Assembly: GCA_905397405.1 (NCBI GenBank) | Contig: CAJPVJ010000034.1 | Coordinates: forward strand, 1 to 58,050 | Direction of reading: 5' to 3' | Source of the DNA: Oppiella nova | Lineage: Eukaryota > Arthropoda > Arachnida > Sarcoptiformes > Oppiidae | DNA: 58,050 nt | In this document: positions 12,283 to 23,400 of the stretch, in pieces | Numbering within the stretch: position 1 is the stretch's first letter | Layout: every line of letters starts with the position of its first letter | Program-made: the position numbers and the translations under genes | Notes under the pieces: model-generated | Databases searched by the model: none | What the model saw: only the letters and a program-made list of their open reading frames with translations | What the model was told of the DNA's origin: nothing

Positions 12283-14955
12283 ATGGGTCGCAAAGTGAAG
12301 ACCGGAAAACAGCGAAAGGATCGCTACTATCACTTGGCAAAGGAGACGGGTATGTCATCTGCGGTCACTTCCATCACATTCACCACTCATTATCTCCCAA
12401 CTGATCCGCAGGTTACAGATCTCGAGCCGCATTCAAACTGATTCAACTGAACCGGAAGTTTGAGTTTCTTCAGCGATCAAAGGTGTTGATCGATTTGTGT
12501 GCCGCACCGGGAGGTTGGCTACAAGTGGCCCAGAAGTATATGCCGGTGTCGAGTGTGGTGGTAGGCGTGGATTTGGTGCCCATTAAGTCGATCCACAACG
12601 TGATCACAATCCAAGACGACATCACAACCAAACACTGCAGGAATGCGTTGAGCAAAGAGCTGAAGACCTGGAAGGCGGATGTGGTCCTCCACGACGGCGC
12701 CGGCAATGTCGGCAAGAGTTGGCTTCACGACGCCTTCAACCAGAATCGGCTGACTCTGAGTGCTCTGCAATTGGCGACAGAGTTCCTGATGAAAGGCGGA
12801 TGGTTTGTGACGAAAGTGTTTCGATCCAAAGACTACAACTCACTGATGTGGGTCTTCAAGAAGCTGTTCCTCAAGGTTCACGCCACCAAACCCCAGGCCT
12901 CACGTAACGAGTCCGCGGAGATATTCGTGGTCTGCCAGAGCTATACATCTCCCGACAAAATCGATCCCAAGTTCTTCGACCCGTCGTTTGTGTTTGAAGA
13001 CGTAGAACAGGACGAAGACTCCGAGAAGAAGACGAAATCCAATCTTCTGAGACCAGCCATTAAGCAGAAGAAGGCAAAGGCTGAGGGATATGCCGACGGA
13101 GACTACACTCTATACCACAAACTCAATGCTTCGCTATTGATCTCCAGTTTAAATCACATCCAGTTATTGAGTGATTGCAACGAAGTATTGATTTTTTATA
13201 TAATTTTGTTTTAACTTAGTTTTAATGTATATCTTGTCTTAATTCAGATAATAATGGATACAAAAGAGATTAAAGAGCACAGACTTACCACTCCTGAGAT
13301 CATAGAGTGCTGTCAAGACGTTAAAGTTCTCGGAAGAAAGGAATTAATGTATAATAATTTGATTTACAATTATATACCTTATTATTAAAACTCATTTAAT
13401 TTGATATTATTTTTTAGTGCATTAATTGATTGGCGAAAGAAATTGAGAGCAGAACTCGTCAAAGAAGAGAAGTCTTTGACAGAAGAGGCAAAAGAGCAGA
13501 ATGTGGTCGAAGACGAGGTTATCTCGGATGCGGACGAAGTGGACCAATACATGGAAGAGGAGGCCAGGGATGCGAAGAAGAAAAAGAGGAAAATTCTTAA
13601 AGAGAAACGAAAACTAAACGAAAGAATGAATTTAAAAATGATTTTGAAAAACGACGAAATCATTGAAGAGGAGTTGGAATTATTTCAGTTGAAGAACATT
13701 AGGAACAAAAAACTTCTCAATCAAATCGAGGAAATCAATTTGAGTGACGTTGAGGTCGATGTGGAGGAAGATAATGAGAACGGGGAACAGACTTTTAAGA
13801 AGAGTGAGAAAGTCTTCTACGATAAGGACTCACTCAAGAGTGCAAACGATTACGACGACAGTGGCAACGAAGACGAGGACAAGGATGAGAGCGAAGGCAT
13901 CGGTGATGAAGACATTGAAGTCGAACAGAATATTGGGAATCGAGTGGAAGAGAGTGATGACGAGGACGACGGCTTAGTTGTGGATCTCGAGGACACTACT
14001 GAAGCGAAAAGAAATAAAACAAAAATGTTTTTCGAAAACGATATCTTCAGGGATGAGATGAACGACTCGGACGACGACATCGAATTAGAACTGATTGAGA
14101 ATCGATTGAACCCTAAGAATAAAACTCATGACAAGAGAGAGAAGAAACAGAATAAAAGACAAATTGAAGACCAATTGGAAGACAACGAAAGCGTGAGTTC
14201 TGACGACGAAAACGAATTGAAACCAAAGAATAAGAAACAAAAGAATGAAAACAAACGGAACGAAAAGTGTCAGAAAGACGTGAAACTGACGCCCGAAGAG
14301 CTGGCCATCGGAACTCTTATGATTAGGTCTCAGAAGACTAAACGAGATATTCTGGACAACGCGTGGAACCGATACGTTCACGAAGACGACGAGTTCCTGC
14401 CCTCTTGGTTCAGGAAAGACGAGGAGAAGTACTTCAGAAAACCAGTTCCCGTCACACAAGAGATGGTCAAAGAATACAAACAACAGCTCCGAGAGATCAA
14501 CGCCCGTCCCATCAAAAAGGTGACCGAAGCCAAGGCCAGGCAGAAGAAGAAGGCGCTCAGGAAACTAGAAAAAGCGAGGAAAAGGGCCGAACATATCACT
14601 AACGCTCCCGATATGACTAACTCAGAGAAGGCTCAACACATCAAGAGGTACTCACTTTTAGTATTAATTTAATTGAATGAATGCTTTAATTGTTTGTCTG
14701 TCTGTCTGTGTGTTTAGCGCCTATAAGAGAGCTCTGAAGGGAAACAAGAAGGAAGTGACTTATGTGGTGACGAAGAAACATCAGGGAAAGAGAGCCCCTA
14801 AAGGAGTGAAGGGTAGGTATAAAGTGGTCGACTCTCGCATGAAGAAAGACAAGAAAAACACTAAAACTAACCCCAAATCCAAGTTTAATAAGAAGTCGAA
14901 ACCTAATAAACAAAAATCAAAACAAAGACAAAAGCCATCGAAATCCAGACGTTAA
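12283..14955 (+). CDS. FTSJ3: Pre-rRNA 2'-O-ribose methyltransferase FTSJ3/Spb1
   Basis: Five exons: 12283-12349, 12412-13184, 13248-13348, 13418-14647 and 14718-14955; phases match, giving 802 aa. The N-terminal FtsJ/RrmJ methyltransferase domain (residues ~15-210) opens with '[20 protein letters not shown]', has the SAM-binding loop '[16 protein letters not shown]', the catalytic-tetrad regions 'VVLHDGAG' and 'GWFVTKVF', and '[11 protein letters not shown]'. The Spb1 middle region follows ('[12 protein letters not shown]', '[19 protein letters not shown]'), then a very acidic D/E-rich stretch, and the Spb1 C-terminal domain ('[20 protein letters not shown]') with a Lys-rich tail. Spb1/FTSJ3 methylates pre-rRNA in the nucleolus and is needed for 60S maturation. 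The length is close to yeast Spb1 (841) and human FTSJ3 (847). AATAAA at 15037-15042. Confidence 0.96.
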
Positions 14956-15036
14956 CTCATAATTAGGTTTAGGTTTAGAAATATTTTTATTTTCAAATAT
15001 TGAAACATTTATTTTCTCATTTGTATTCATTTGCCT

Positions 15037-15042
15037 AATAAA
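15037..15042 (+). terminator. Candidate polyadenylation signal of FTSJ3
   Basis: AATAAA 82 bases past the FTSJ3 stop; a second lies at 15068-15073. On the opposite strand a TTTATT at 15008-15013 would serve the convergent F-box gene. Confidence 0.55.
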
Positions 15043-15092
15043 TTAAAACAAATTATGATTTACTGGTAATAAAACTTTTGCAAACAATTCAA

Positions 15093-16268
15093 TCAAAACA
15101 CACTATTATTAATACGACATTCAATGAGTTTCGGTAATCTGTTGACCGACTCTTTAATACCACGAGTTATCTCCACTTTAGCCCTAATTCTCAATCTCTG
15201 AAGTCGTGGCAAATATGTATCAATGGAATCAAAAAACTTCTCATTTAATACACATCTCATGAAAATAAGCGATAAATGAGTCAAACGTTTCAAATGAGAC
15301 AAAAAGTTTTGAATGAAATGATCAAAATTCTGTTCACTCGTATGGCCGCCGATTGAGATCTTCAGAACTTTTAATCTCTTTAATTTGGTTACAGATTCGT
15401 ATAATTGGTATAATTCTGTATCACTTCTCGGGTGAAAACTCACGTCTAATTTGACTAATTGTTTGCAATGTGTGGCCAACTCTTTGACAAAAGGGATGAA
15501 CGAGTCATTAGACTCTTGGAATACTTTAGCCATTCGGAGCTCTCGTAAGGATTTCAATGATAATATCTGTGGCAACACTTTATCCATCAGTTCTGGTGAG
15601 ATATCATTGAAATTTATTCTCAATGCTTGTAAGCGATTCCTGTAGTGATCGACAAATATTTGCCACTCAATCATATGATCACTAAAGAAGTGGCACTCAA
15701 TTCGTGTGAAATTCTTGTGCAACAAATGGTTACTTTCATTGAACATCTTCAGGTGATGTGTCGATAATTGTGTCAATTTTGGGACAGTATGTGATGTCAA
15801 TGTCGACGTCTTATAGTACGGCATATCAATTGATGTCAATCTGTGGCCATATTTAGCGATAATTGTGTTCACGATTTGGTCGTCCAATGAGAAGTGAAAG
15901 TGAACTTCAATTGCAGTCAAGTGTTTGAATGCATTCACAAGTGTCTCAAACAATGTGAATGTTTCCGGAGAATGGATTTCAATGCGAATTGTGGTCATGT
16001 TTGGACACTTCTTGAGTACTGATCCCAATGCGTGATAATTAATATGTTGGACCAGTTGTCCATTGAGTCCATTCACTGATTGCATCCAACCAATCACATC
16101 CACAGTGTTATGTCCCACTAATACAAGTCTCTGCCACTGTTTGGACACACATTTGACACCAAACGACTCTTTGAGTGGCAGATAAGACAATAATAGTCCG
16201 CATAAATCATCACCGAATCGATTAAATGAGTCCTTCGAGTATTTGTGTACCTCTTGAGTCATATTCAT
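15093..16268 (-). CDS. F-box protein with leucine-rich-repeat-like region (1)
   Basis: A single-exon gene of 391 aa. Residues ~13-52 form an F-box: 'DSFNRFGDDLCGLLLSYLPL' followed by 'FGVKCVSKQWQRLV'. The remainder is a run of degenerate ~25-residue leucine-rich repeats ('LKSLRELRMAKV', 'CKQLVKLDVSF', 'LKRLKVLKISI', 'LKRLTHLSLIF', 'LPRLQRLRIRA'). Such proteins usually act as substrate receptors of SCF ubiquitin ligases, binding SKP1 through the F-box and a target through the LRR region. The substrate is unknown. It is convergent with FTSJ3 (137 bases between stops) and divergent from the second F-box gene 313 bases away. The absence of introns contrasts with the neighbours and fits a gene family that spreads by duplication or retroposition. 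Confidence 0.88.
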   Translation of the reverse strand: MNMTQEVHKYSKDSFNRFGDDLCGLLLSYLPLKESFGVKCVSKQWQRLVLVGHNTVDVIGWMQSVNGLNGQLVQHINYHALGSVLKKCPNMTTIRIEIHSPETFTLFETLVNAFKHLTAIEVHFHFSLDDQIVNTIIAKYGHRLTSIDMPYYKTSTLTSHTVPKLTQLSTHHLKMFNESNHLLHKNFTRIECHFFSDHMIEWQIFVDHYRNRLQALRINFNDISPELMDKVLPQILSLKSLRELRMAKVFQESNDSFIPFVKELATHCKQLVKLDVSFHPRSDTELYQLYESVTKLKRLKVLKISIGGHTSEQNFDHFIQNFLSHLKRLTHLSLIFMRCVLNEKFFDSIDTYLPRLQRLRIRAKVEITRGIKESVNRLPKLIECRINNSVF

Positions 16269-16581
16269 GCAAATCGGTGGTAATGTTGGCTATAAATACA
16301 GACAATCCATGCAATAGTTAGCTTTGAATGGCTTTGAAATGATAGTTAATACAAACTGTTGGACGCAACTGTTGGCACTCATTATCTTCTACTTGATCCA
16401 TGTCTTTGTGTCCATTGGTTTGAATGACAACTCGAGCCAATCAACTCTTCTGTCTATTGAATGACTCGTTATTTGTGTCATCAGTTTGTTGCCAATGTTT
16501 GGATGCATTGAGATGTGATTGACCTGTGAGTGGATGCCATGGATTCAGTGACACAATGACCACAATTACGATGGACTGCAT
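16269..16581. other. Short intergenic spacer between divergent F-box genes
   Basis: 313 bases between the start codons of two head-to-head F-box genes, so it is probably a shared promoter region. No further feature is recognised. Confidence 0.5.
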
Positions 16582-18171
16582 GTGTTGGACACCACTCTCA
16601 CTATGAAGACAACGATCACATCACTGGATAGCAGTGTTTATCCCAAAGAGTGTTTCGACCGCTTCGGCGATGACTTATGCGGACATATATTGTCTTATCT
16701 GCCAATTGGTCACAAACTGGTCTTTGAGTGCGTTTGCAGACAATGGCAATCAGTTATCTTCAACTCACAGAAGATACTCATTATCACCGAATACTCCAAA
16801 CAAGTCCTCAACAAAGAGTTGAGACAAAAGTTCCGACGATTTCAAGGCTTTGACGAAGACTTTAATGTCATTAAAATACAGAACAGATTCTGGATTCAAG
16901 ACAAGCAAAACATTTTAAGACAATTGTTCCGCAAGTTTAAGTTCATCACTGATTTGCGGATCAAATGCTTCCGAATAAGCAATCAATTGATGTCCGAAAT
17001 GATCGATTACTGCAGTAATCGTGTGACAAGTGTTGACTTCTTCGCCGACAATGACATGAAAGCCGTTGTTTTGGAGGGTTTTGGCCGAAAATTCGGTGAA
17101 ACGTTGGCCACAATTAATATCAATAATCTTAAAGACAGAGACATGTCGTTGATATTGAAGTGGTGCCCAAACGTGAAGACAATATATTTATATAATTCAC
17201 TCGTCGTTTTGTCGAAACAATTTGTGCCAAAACTACAAGAAATCAATTGCCGAAAGTCGGTCGACAGCAACGATTTCCACTCATTTGTCGATCACTACAG
17301 GAATCAGTTAAAGAAGTTAACGTTCGTCTTGTCGTACAATTTGTCGACAAAGTTATCAAATGTCAAGCGTTTACTAATTGTCTCCCAATTTGTAAATCTC
17401 GAAGAACTCTATATAACTCTATCGCGAACTGAAGACTTCTCTGCAAACTGTATGCAATCCATAACCAAAGAGTGCAAAAAACTCAAACTTTTGACATTAA
17501 ATGTCTTTTCCTTGACATTCAATTCAACGTTTTTCAAGAATTTATCCGCTTTTGAGTCGTTGTGTCACTTAAGGATCAGTCTCTTTGAGTACACGCCCGC
17601 ACCCGATGCTAACCAACCCATCGATTGCTTCAGGATTTGTTCAAAAGTCAAATATTTCTCAATCAATACGATTAGTCTGAATGACGACGATTTGAGTGTA
17701 ATTTTAAAATGTTTTCCTAATTTAAACACATTTTATCTCAACTGTCGCACCGATGGTCTCAACATAACTGACAAAACATTAGATAATTTGACAAAATTGC
17801 AAAACTTGTCGACCCTTTCGCTGAAAACCTATAAATACTTTCCATACATAACCGACTCTTCAATGGCTTCATATCTACACAAGTCGTCCACAATTAAGAC
17901 AATTAGTATCCGATATAACTTGGAGTCAATGCAAACCATTGAAGAGTTGATTGAAAAGGCCATTAAAAATCCTACAATTTTATACAAATATGATTTTTGT
18001 GTTAAAGATTTAGATCACTATTTGTACACAAGAAGCCAATTAACGGTTCCAACGAATCTTAAGTTGTTTGCACTCAATGGTGATATGAGACAAGACTTTA
18101 TTTGTTCGTTTGATCAGATTTGGCGATTGGACTCCGATTATGACAAATACAGATATTGGCTTCACTTTTAG
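16582..18171 (+). CDS. F-box protein with leucine-rich-repeat-like region (2)
   Basis: A single-exon gene of 529 aa (522 if the second Met at 16603 is used). The F-box reads 'YPKECFDRFGDDLCGHILSY' then 'LVFECVCRQWQSVI' (residues ~19-60), close to the F-box of the neighbour at 15093-16268. Degenerate leucine-rich repeats fill the rest, for example 'ITDLRIKCFRIS', 'LKLLTLNVFSL' and 'LQNLSTLSLKTYKY'. The predicted role is an SCF substrate receptor in the nucleus or cytoplasm. The two proteins share the F-box but differ strongly in the LRR part, as expected for fast-evolving recognition surfaces. The start is not fixed by the sequence. Confidence 0.88.
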   Translation: MLDTTLTMKTTITSLDSSVYPKECFDRFGDDLCGHILSYLPIGHKLVFECVCRQWQSVIFNSQKILIITEYSKQVLNKELRQKFRRFQGFDEDFNVIKIQNRFWIQDKQNILRQLFRKFKFITDLRIKCFRISNQLMSEMIDYCSNRVTSVDFFADNDMKAVVLEGFGRKFGETLATININNLKDRDMSLILKWCPNVKTIYLYNSLVVLSKQFVPKLQEINCRKSVDSNDFHSFVDHYRNQLKKLTFVLSYNLSTKLSNVKRLLIVSQFVNLEELYITLSRTEDFSANCMQSITKECKKLKLLTLNVFSLTFNSTFFKNLSAFESLCHLRISLFEYTPAPDANQPIDCFRICSKVKYFSINTISLNDDDLSVILKCFPNLNTFYLNCRTDGLNITDKTLDNLTKLQNLSTLSLKTYKYFPYITDSSMASYLHKSSTIKTISIRYNLESMQTIEELIEKAIKNPTILYKYDFCVKDLDHYLYTRSQLTVPTNLKLFALNGDMRQDFICSFDQIWRLDSDYDKYRYWLHF

Positions 18172-18679
18172 ATACTTATACTGTACTCAATTAATGATAC
18201 TAGGTTAAATATTGATTAAAATTTAAATATGTACTGATTCTTTGAGACAAACTGCTTGAACACTACTTTTTGTTTCATTTCAATTGAAATGTTTTTGATA
18301 AATGATCCAGCAAATATAATTGAAATAAAATACAAATAATCCAGTTTTTAATATTTAAATTAATGACAATTGAGTATATATTATACTGTAACATGTTTGA
18401 ACTGTGAACTATGAGCAAGGTGAACTGGTTGTAGCCTGCAACTTGCAGGATGCAAATGAGTGTATGACTCATGCCATTCAAAGTTAGCGCCAAAGTGTGA
18501 GAAATGCAAACCAATAGAAAGGATTTGTGGAGAGATTTGAATTGAATTGACATAAGGTTTGCATTGAATGCATGAACTGTTCATTCATTTGTGGGACAAT
18601 CACTTGATTTGCATTCAATTCACTCCACAATTGTACTGCAATTCAGTGAATGATTTCATAATTAGTGAATCACTGAAAC
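18172..18679. other. Intergenic region between the second F-box gene and MAD2
   Basis: AT-rich; the last ~200 bases should hold the MAD2 promoter. Short frames on the minus strand have no recognised domain. Nothing else is seen. Confidence 0.5.
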
Positions 18680-19415
18680 ATGACTTCAAATACATTGGTC
18701 TGCAATGCAATAACACTTAAGGGATCCGTTGATATCATCACCGAATTCTTCGGTAAGTCTTCATCAGTCTAATGACAATTAATTAGCTAATGAATGGATT
18801 TAATGAACAGATTATGGGATTAACAGTATTTTATACCAAAGAGGATTATATCCATCGGATCGGGTAATTAAGCCATTGTTTGGTGTGTTGTGACAAATGT
18901 TAATCTCATTGTCATTGTTGTGGCAACAGTTCATTCATTCCCAGAAGTATGGTTTGACTCTATTGATGTCCATCGATGACCAACTCAAAGAGTATCTGTC
19001 AGTCATGTTGAACCAAATGAAGACATTTATGCTGACAAAGAGTGTCCACAAAATGGTGTTAGTGATCATCAATGTGGAGACACACGAGACTGTGGAGCGC
19101 TGGGAGTTCCTCATCGACTGCGACAAAACTATCACTGAATCCGACTCTAAGAGTGTGGACCACAAAGAGATACAGAAAGGCATTCGCGATGTCATCCGTC
19201 AGATCACAGCGAGCGTCACGTTTTTGCCGCTATTGGAGGGGAAGTTCTCCTTTGATTTGCTTCTGTTCACCGATAAGGACACAGACCTGCCGTCAGCCCT
19301 TTGGTCCGACTCTAACCCACACCTCATCCCAAACGCCGAAGAGGTAGAGCTGAGAAGTTTCTCGACGGCTGTCCACAAAGTCAATGCTTTGGTCTCCTAT
19401 AAAAATTGTGAATAA
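18680..19415 (+). CDS. MAD2L1: Mitotic spindle checkpoint protein MAD2
   Basis: Three exons: 18680-18752, 18811-18863 and 18930-19415; phases 1 and 0 match, giving 203 aa (human MAD2L1 is 205). It is a HORMA domain over its whole length: 'AITLKGSVDIITEFFDYGIN', 'SILYQRGLYPS', 'QKYGLTLLMS', 'ERWEFLIDCDKT', 'IRDVIRQITASVTFLPLLE' and the C-terminal safety-belt region 'EEVELRSFSTAVHKVNALVS'. MAD2 switches between open and closed forms, binds MAD1 and CDC20, and holds back APC/C until kinetochores are attached. It is convergent with VPS29. A possible AATAAA lies at 19538-19543. Confidence 0.96.
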
Positions 19416-19705
19416 CTTTTTAGAAATAACTTTTATATTTGTTTTAAACATTTGATAACTTTTCACATATTTTACGTTTACAACCGAAATAAGAGGCAAA
19501 TTATGAAAAATAATTTTTTACTTAAAAATCATTAGAAAATAAATTACAATTGATTCACATAAATATGTATTGATTTTATATTATAAGACAATTTAGGGTA
19601 TAATTTATAAAACGATTAGAGCGTCAATCGAAATAACATAACATTTGATTGAAAGGTTAAAAACTACACATAAATTGATATCCAGTTCCCAATCATTGAA
19701 TCCAT

Positions 19706-20466
19706 TTATGATTTCTTGTACTCAATCCTTTCAACCTTCACTTCTTCGCCAATGAGTTGATAGACATAAGTGACGACAGTTGAGGACTGGATGTCCATTA
19801 AGACGAACGATGGGATGACGTTACTGTCCATCACATCCACATTAGTATCATATGAGTGGTAATAAAGAGTGTTAAATGAATGAATACCTCTCGAGTGCGG
19901 TGTAGGCGCCGGTGGCAGAGCCCGGGTTGATATAGAAGTTGCCGTCACTCTCGTAGGCCTCGAACTTATGGGTGTGACCTGTGATCAGGATATCGACGTC
20001 CAGTTGTCGCTGAATCAGTGCCAGACTCTCCGAGTCAGCCCACGGCACCAGTTGGTGGCCGTGACATAAGCCGATCCGGAACTGACCCACAGTTACCACC
20101 TTCTGCTCCGGGTATGACGTGTTCTGCAATACACCCACACATCAGACCTTATTATCAATCAAATGGTCAATTGGTTGACCGAATTCATGGATCCGGTGGT
20201 CACCCCATGACATACATCATCGAAGTCTCCCCTAACGATGTGCACGTCTGTGGCCAATGTCTTCAAGTAGTCCAACGACTCTTTGGTGCAGAGATTACCC
20301 GTACATAAGATGTGTTGAATCCTTCCCGGGATTAACAACTTCTTGAACTTCGCTGGAAGTGAATGACATCTGTAGGGGATGTGAGTGTCGCCCATCACTA
20401 ACACCAACTGCAATCACATCACCGACCAATCAGTTGCACATTCAATACATGAGTTATACTTACCAT
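19706..20466 (-). CDS. VPS29: Retromer subunit VPS29
   Basis: Four exons on the minus strand: 20466-20464 (the ATG alone), 20407-20216, 20123-19888 and 19823-19706, giving 182 aa, the same length as human VPS29. Conserved blocks are '[20 protein letters not shown]', '[20 protein letters not shown]', '[10 protein letters not shown]', '[20 protein letters not shown]', '[15 protein letters not shown]', 'INPGSATGA' and '[20 protein letters not shown]'. VPS29 has a metallophosphoesterase fold used as a scaffold in retromer (with VPS35 and VPS26) for endosomal recycling. The usual 'GDLHIP' reads 'GDTHIP' here. The start is fixed by exon 1 carrying only ATG before a consensus donor (gtaagt). Confidence 0.96.
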
Positions 20467-23400
20467 CTTTGGACCAAATGAGTGGCAATTCAGTGGTTAT
20501 TAATCAACAGATTATCAAATGAATCAATGAATGAGTGATCACTGAATGGACTCTTTGGTCGCGTAAACAGTCATTCAATTGTTCAATACATGTGTCAATG
20601 TATGGCACCAATGGCTGTGGCCCTCAAACCTGTATTACTAATGTTGAGCTCAAAACGCCTCTTATTTGTGAAATAAATGATGTGTTTTTCAAATGATTGA
20701 TCACTGCTTACAGAATTCATAGTCATATACAGAATATTATTATTATATTAATTATATTTCATAAATCCTATGTTTTAGGTTTAGATTCATTTTATGTGAA
20801 TACAGTTTTCACATCAGTTGGTTGATCACAGATTATATGACTACCGGCGCCCTATATTTGCTTAAAATCTATATTTATTTATTATGAACGTTAAGACAAA
20901 TAAGTTGTGTTACGGGTAATGAGGAATTCATTTATTATATAAAAATTTAATCTAAAAAGCATTTCATTAATAATGAACATTTTAATCAATTTATGGCTTT
21001 TATTGATAGCAAAACACAAACTCTATTACTATTCACACAAACAAACAGTTAATCAATAATTGATTAAAAATTCTGACAAAATATATGAAGAGAGGAATAA
21101 TGAGCAGAATTTAGGAATAATAGTCGACTCTATTATAGCGTTGAGTAGAGTAGGGGAACAGACATTAGATTAATGCTCTGCTCATCAAATATATTATAAA
21201 ACATTTTTCATATAAATTCTGTTTCTATTCATTGATAGCAATCCATAAACTAGAGAGCAGTTGACGACAAAAGGAAACATTAGTTTTGCTAATATATGAA
21301 CGATAGTAGAGTGAAGTCTAATATGAATATATGGTAAGAATGGATGCAATTGAGGTCACTCTCCATACGACCACCAAAACGACTTCCCTATAAGAAGCTG
21401 TTCCACACTCTCTCATAATCTCATATGTTTTACAACACAATCACTGCTTCCCAAACTCCATATCGACCGCAGATTTTATCGTTTGATTGACATAAACATG
21501 AAAATTGTTTTTAATCGCAATTGAGATTCAATAAAATTTCGGCGTTTTTTAAACTTTTTATACCTTTTGATTACTACAGAAATAATTTCTTGTGAATCGA
21601 TTCCGAAGTTGTCAACAAAATTCTTGTAATAAAATTCCCAAAATTTGAATTCGAAATTTTATAAATTAACTATTTGAGCCTGATCATTAAGCCTACTGTA
21701 TCGCACAGACTAATCGATATAAATGCTATCATAGCACTATAAAATTAATTCATAGATCTAATAAAACAATCATTCATAAAAATTTGTCTATAAAAACAAG
21801 AATTTTAATATAATAGCGATTCTGTAAAGATATCTAATTTATAATGAATACAACAAAACATTGTTGACGTAAGAAATAAATGAAACATAATTGAGATAAA
21901 AATCAAAAAATAATTTTCCATTTGTTAGTTACAAAAGAATTAATCTTTATTTCTAAAGGAATTAATTGTATGTTTTAATCCATTATTTTAAAGTTAAAAA
22001 TTAAAACAAAAACACAACTCTTTTGATATGTGGAATCAAAATATAAGTGAAAACAAAATTATTGATTAATTTTTGAGTTATAAATTGCTGAACAAATAAA
22101 AAGCAAATCATTGCCATAATTATGTTTAGTGGTTCACATTCTGTACATAATATGTGTTAAAATGTGTGAAATTTGGAGCCAATTATGCAATTATATAACA
22201 TTAGAGGTATGAACACAATACGGGCACTACTGCTGTGAAAATATTTTGCAGATTTACACCAAATTTTTCTATTTTTATTGTTAAGTAACTTGAAAAATAT
22301 AGTGCAAACAATCAATAATTATATGTCAAAGAATCCGTAATTATAAGTGAAATTACATGGAATAGGAATAATAAGCCTTAAATTATTTAACCAATAATAG
22401 TAATCATGTTTTTCATACATTCAATGATTAAAATATATTTAAGACATTTTATCATCGCTATAATATTAATAATAATTATATTAGTGTTAATAAAATTCTC
22501 AACAAAAACATAATAATTCAAATCAAACATTATTTTTTTGTTTTATTTGTTTTTATTAATTGAGTTTTGTTTTCGTCAAAAACTACACATCTATGGCACA
22601 AATGATTAGTAAAAGAATTATATAATAATATCAATAATATATAATTAATATTATAATTAACTTTTTTGTTGTCTTTTGAGTTCGTAAACAGAATTATAGA
22701 GAGAATATATTTTATGCTAACATTCATTGTGAAGCTTAAGAATATTCTTGTGTTGTTTTATGATGTAGACTCACAAAGGGGTAGAGATTGGTAACAGGGC
22801 TTAGTGTTGGATCAAATCAATCACAATTACTACTGCTTTTAGGTTTGTGTTGAAATAAATGATAACTGAACAGAATTTCGAGTCATATATACAATGATAT
22901 TTTGCGGGGAATGTAATGGTATTTCCTATTCTAATCACAATAGAGAAGACTGTGATTTATATTTTGCCCAAAAGTGCAATTAATTCATATTTAGTTATAG
23001 AGTATTCATATTAAAGTAAAATCTAAACAGTATTTCAATTGAAACCAATGAAAACGAGGCACTGCTCTTCACATGAAATGTTATATTGTTTTTGTTTTTC
23101 ATAAGAATTTTCTGTTAAGTTATTTAATGTATGCTTTGATTATAGCGTAAAACAAATAATAGTGTGTTTTTAAGAGTTTGACAGCAATTCTGAATTTTCT
23201 TAACACTTTATTTTCAGTGACAGACAGTCTTTGAAATAAGTCGTGAAATCGATGACCAAATTTCAGAGTCAATACTGAATCCGTGTCTTATTTACGCAAA
23301 ATAAGTCGTGTTAAGTGTTTTCCAAGACATCAAATACAGTATACGTATAGCAATAGCACAAGGATTTACAGAATATGTGTTCCTATTATAGCTATAATTA

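Noticed and set aside
13850-14080. Ser-rich minus-strand frames inside FTSJ3
   Set aside because: They are the antisense of the Asp/Glu-rich region of FTSJ3 (GAT/GAA read as TCA/TTC).
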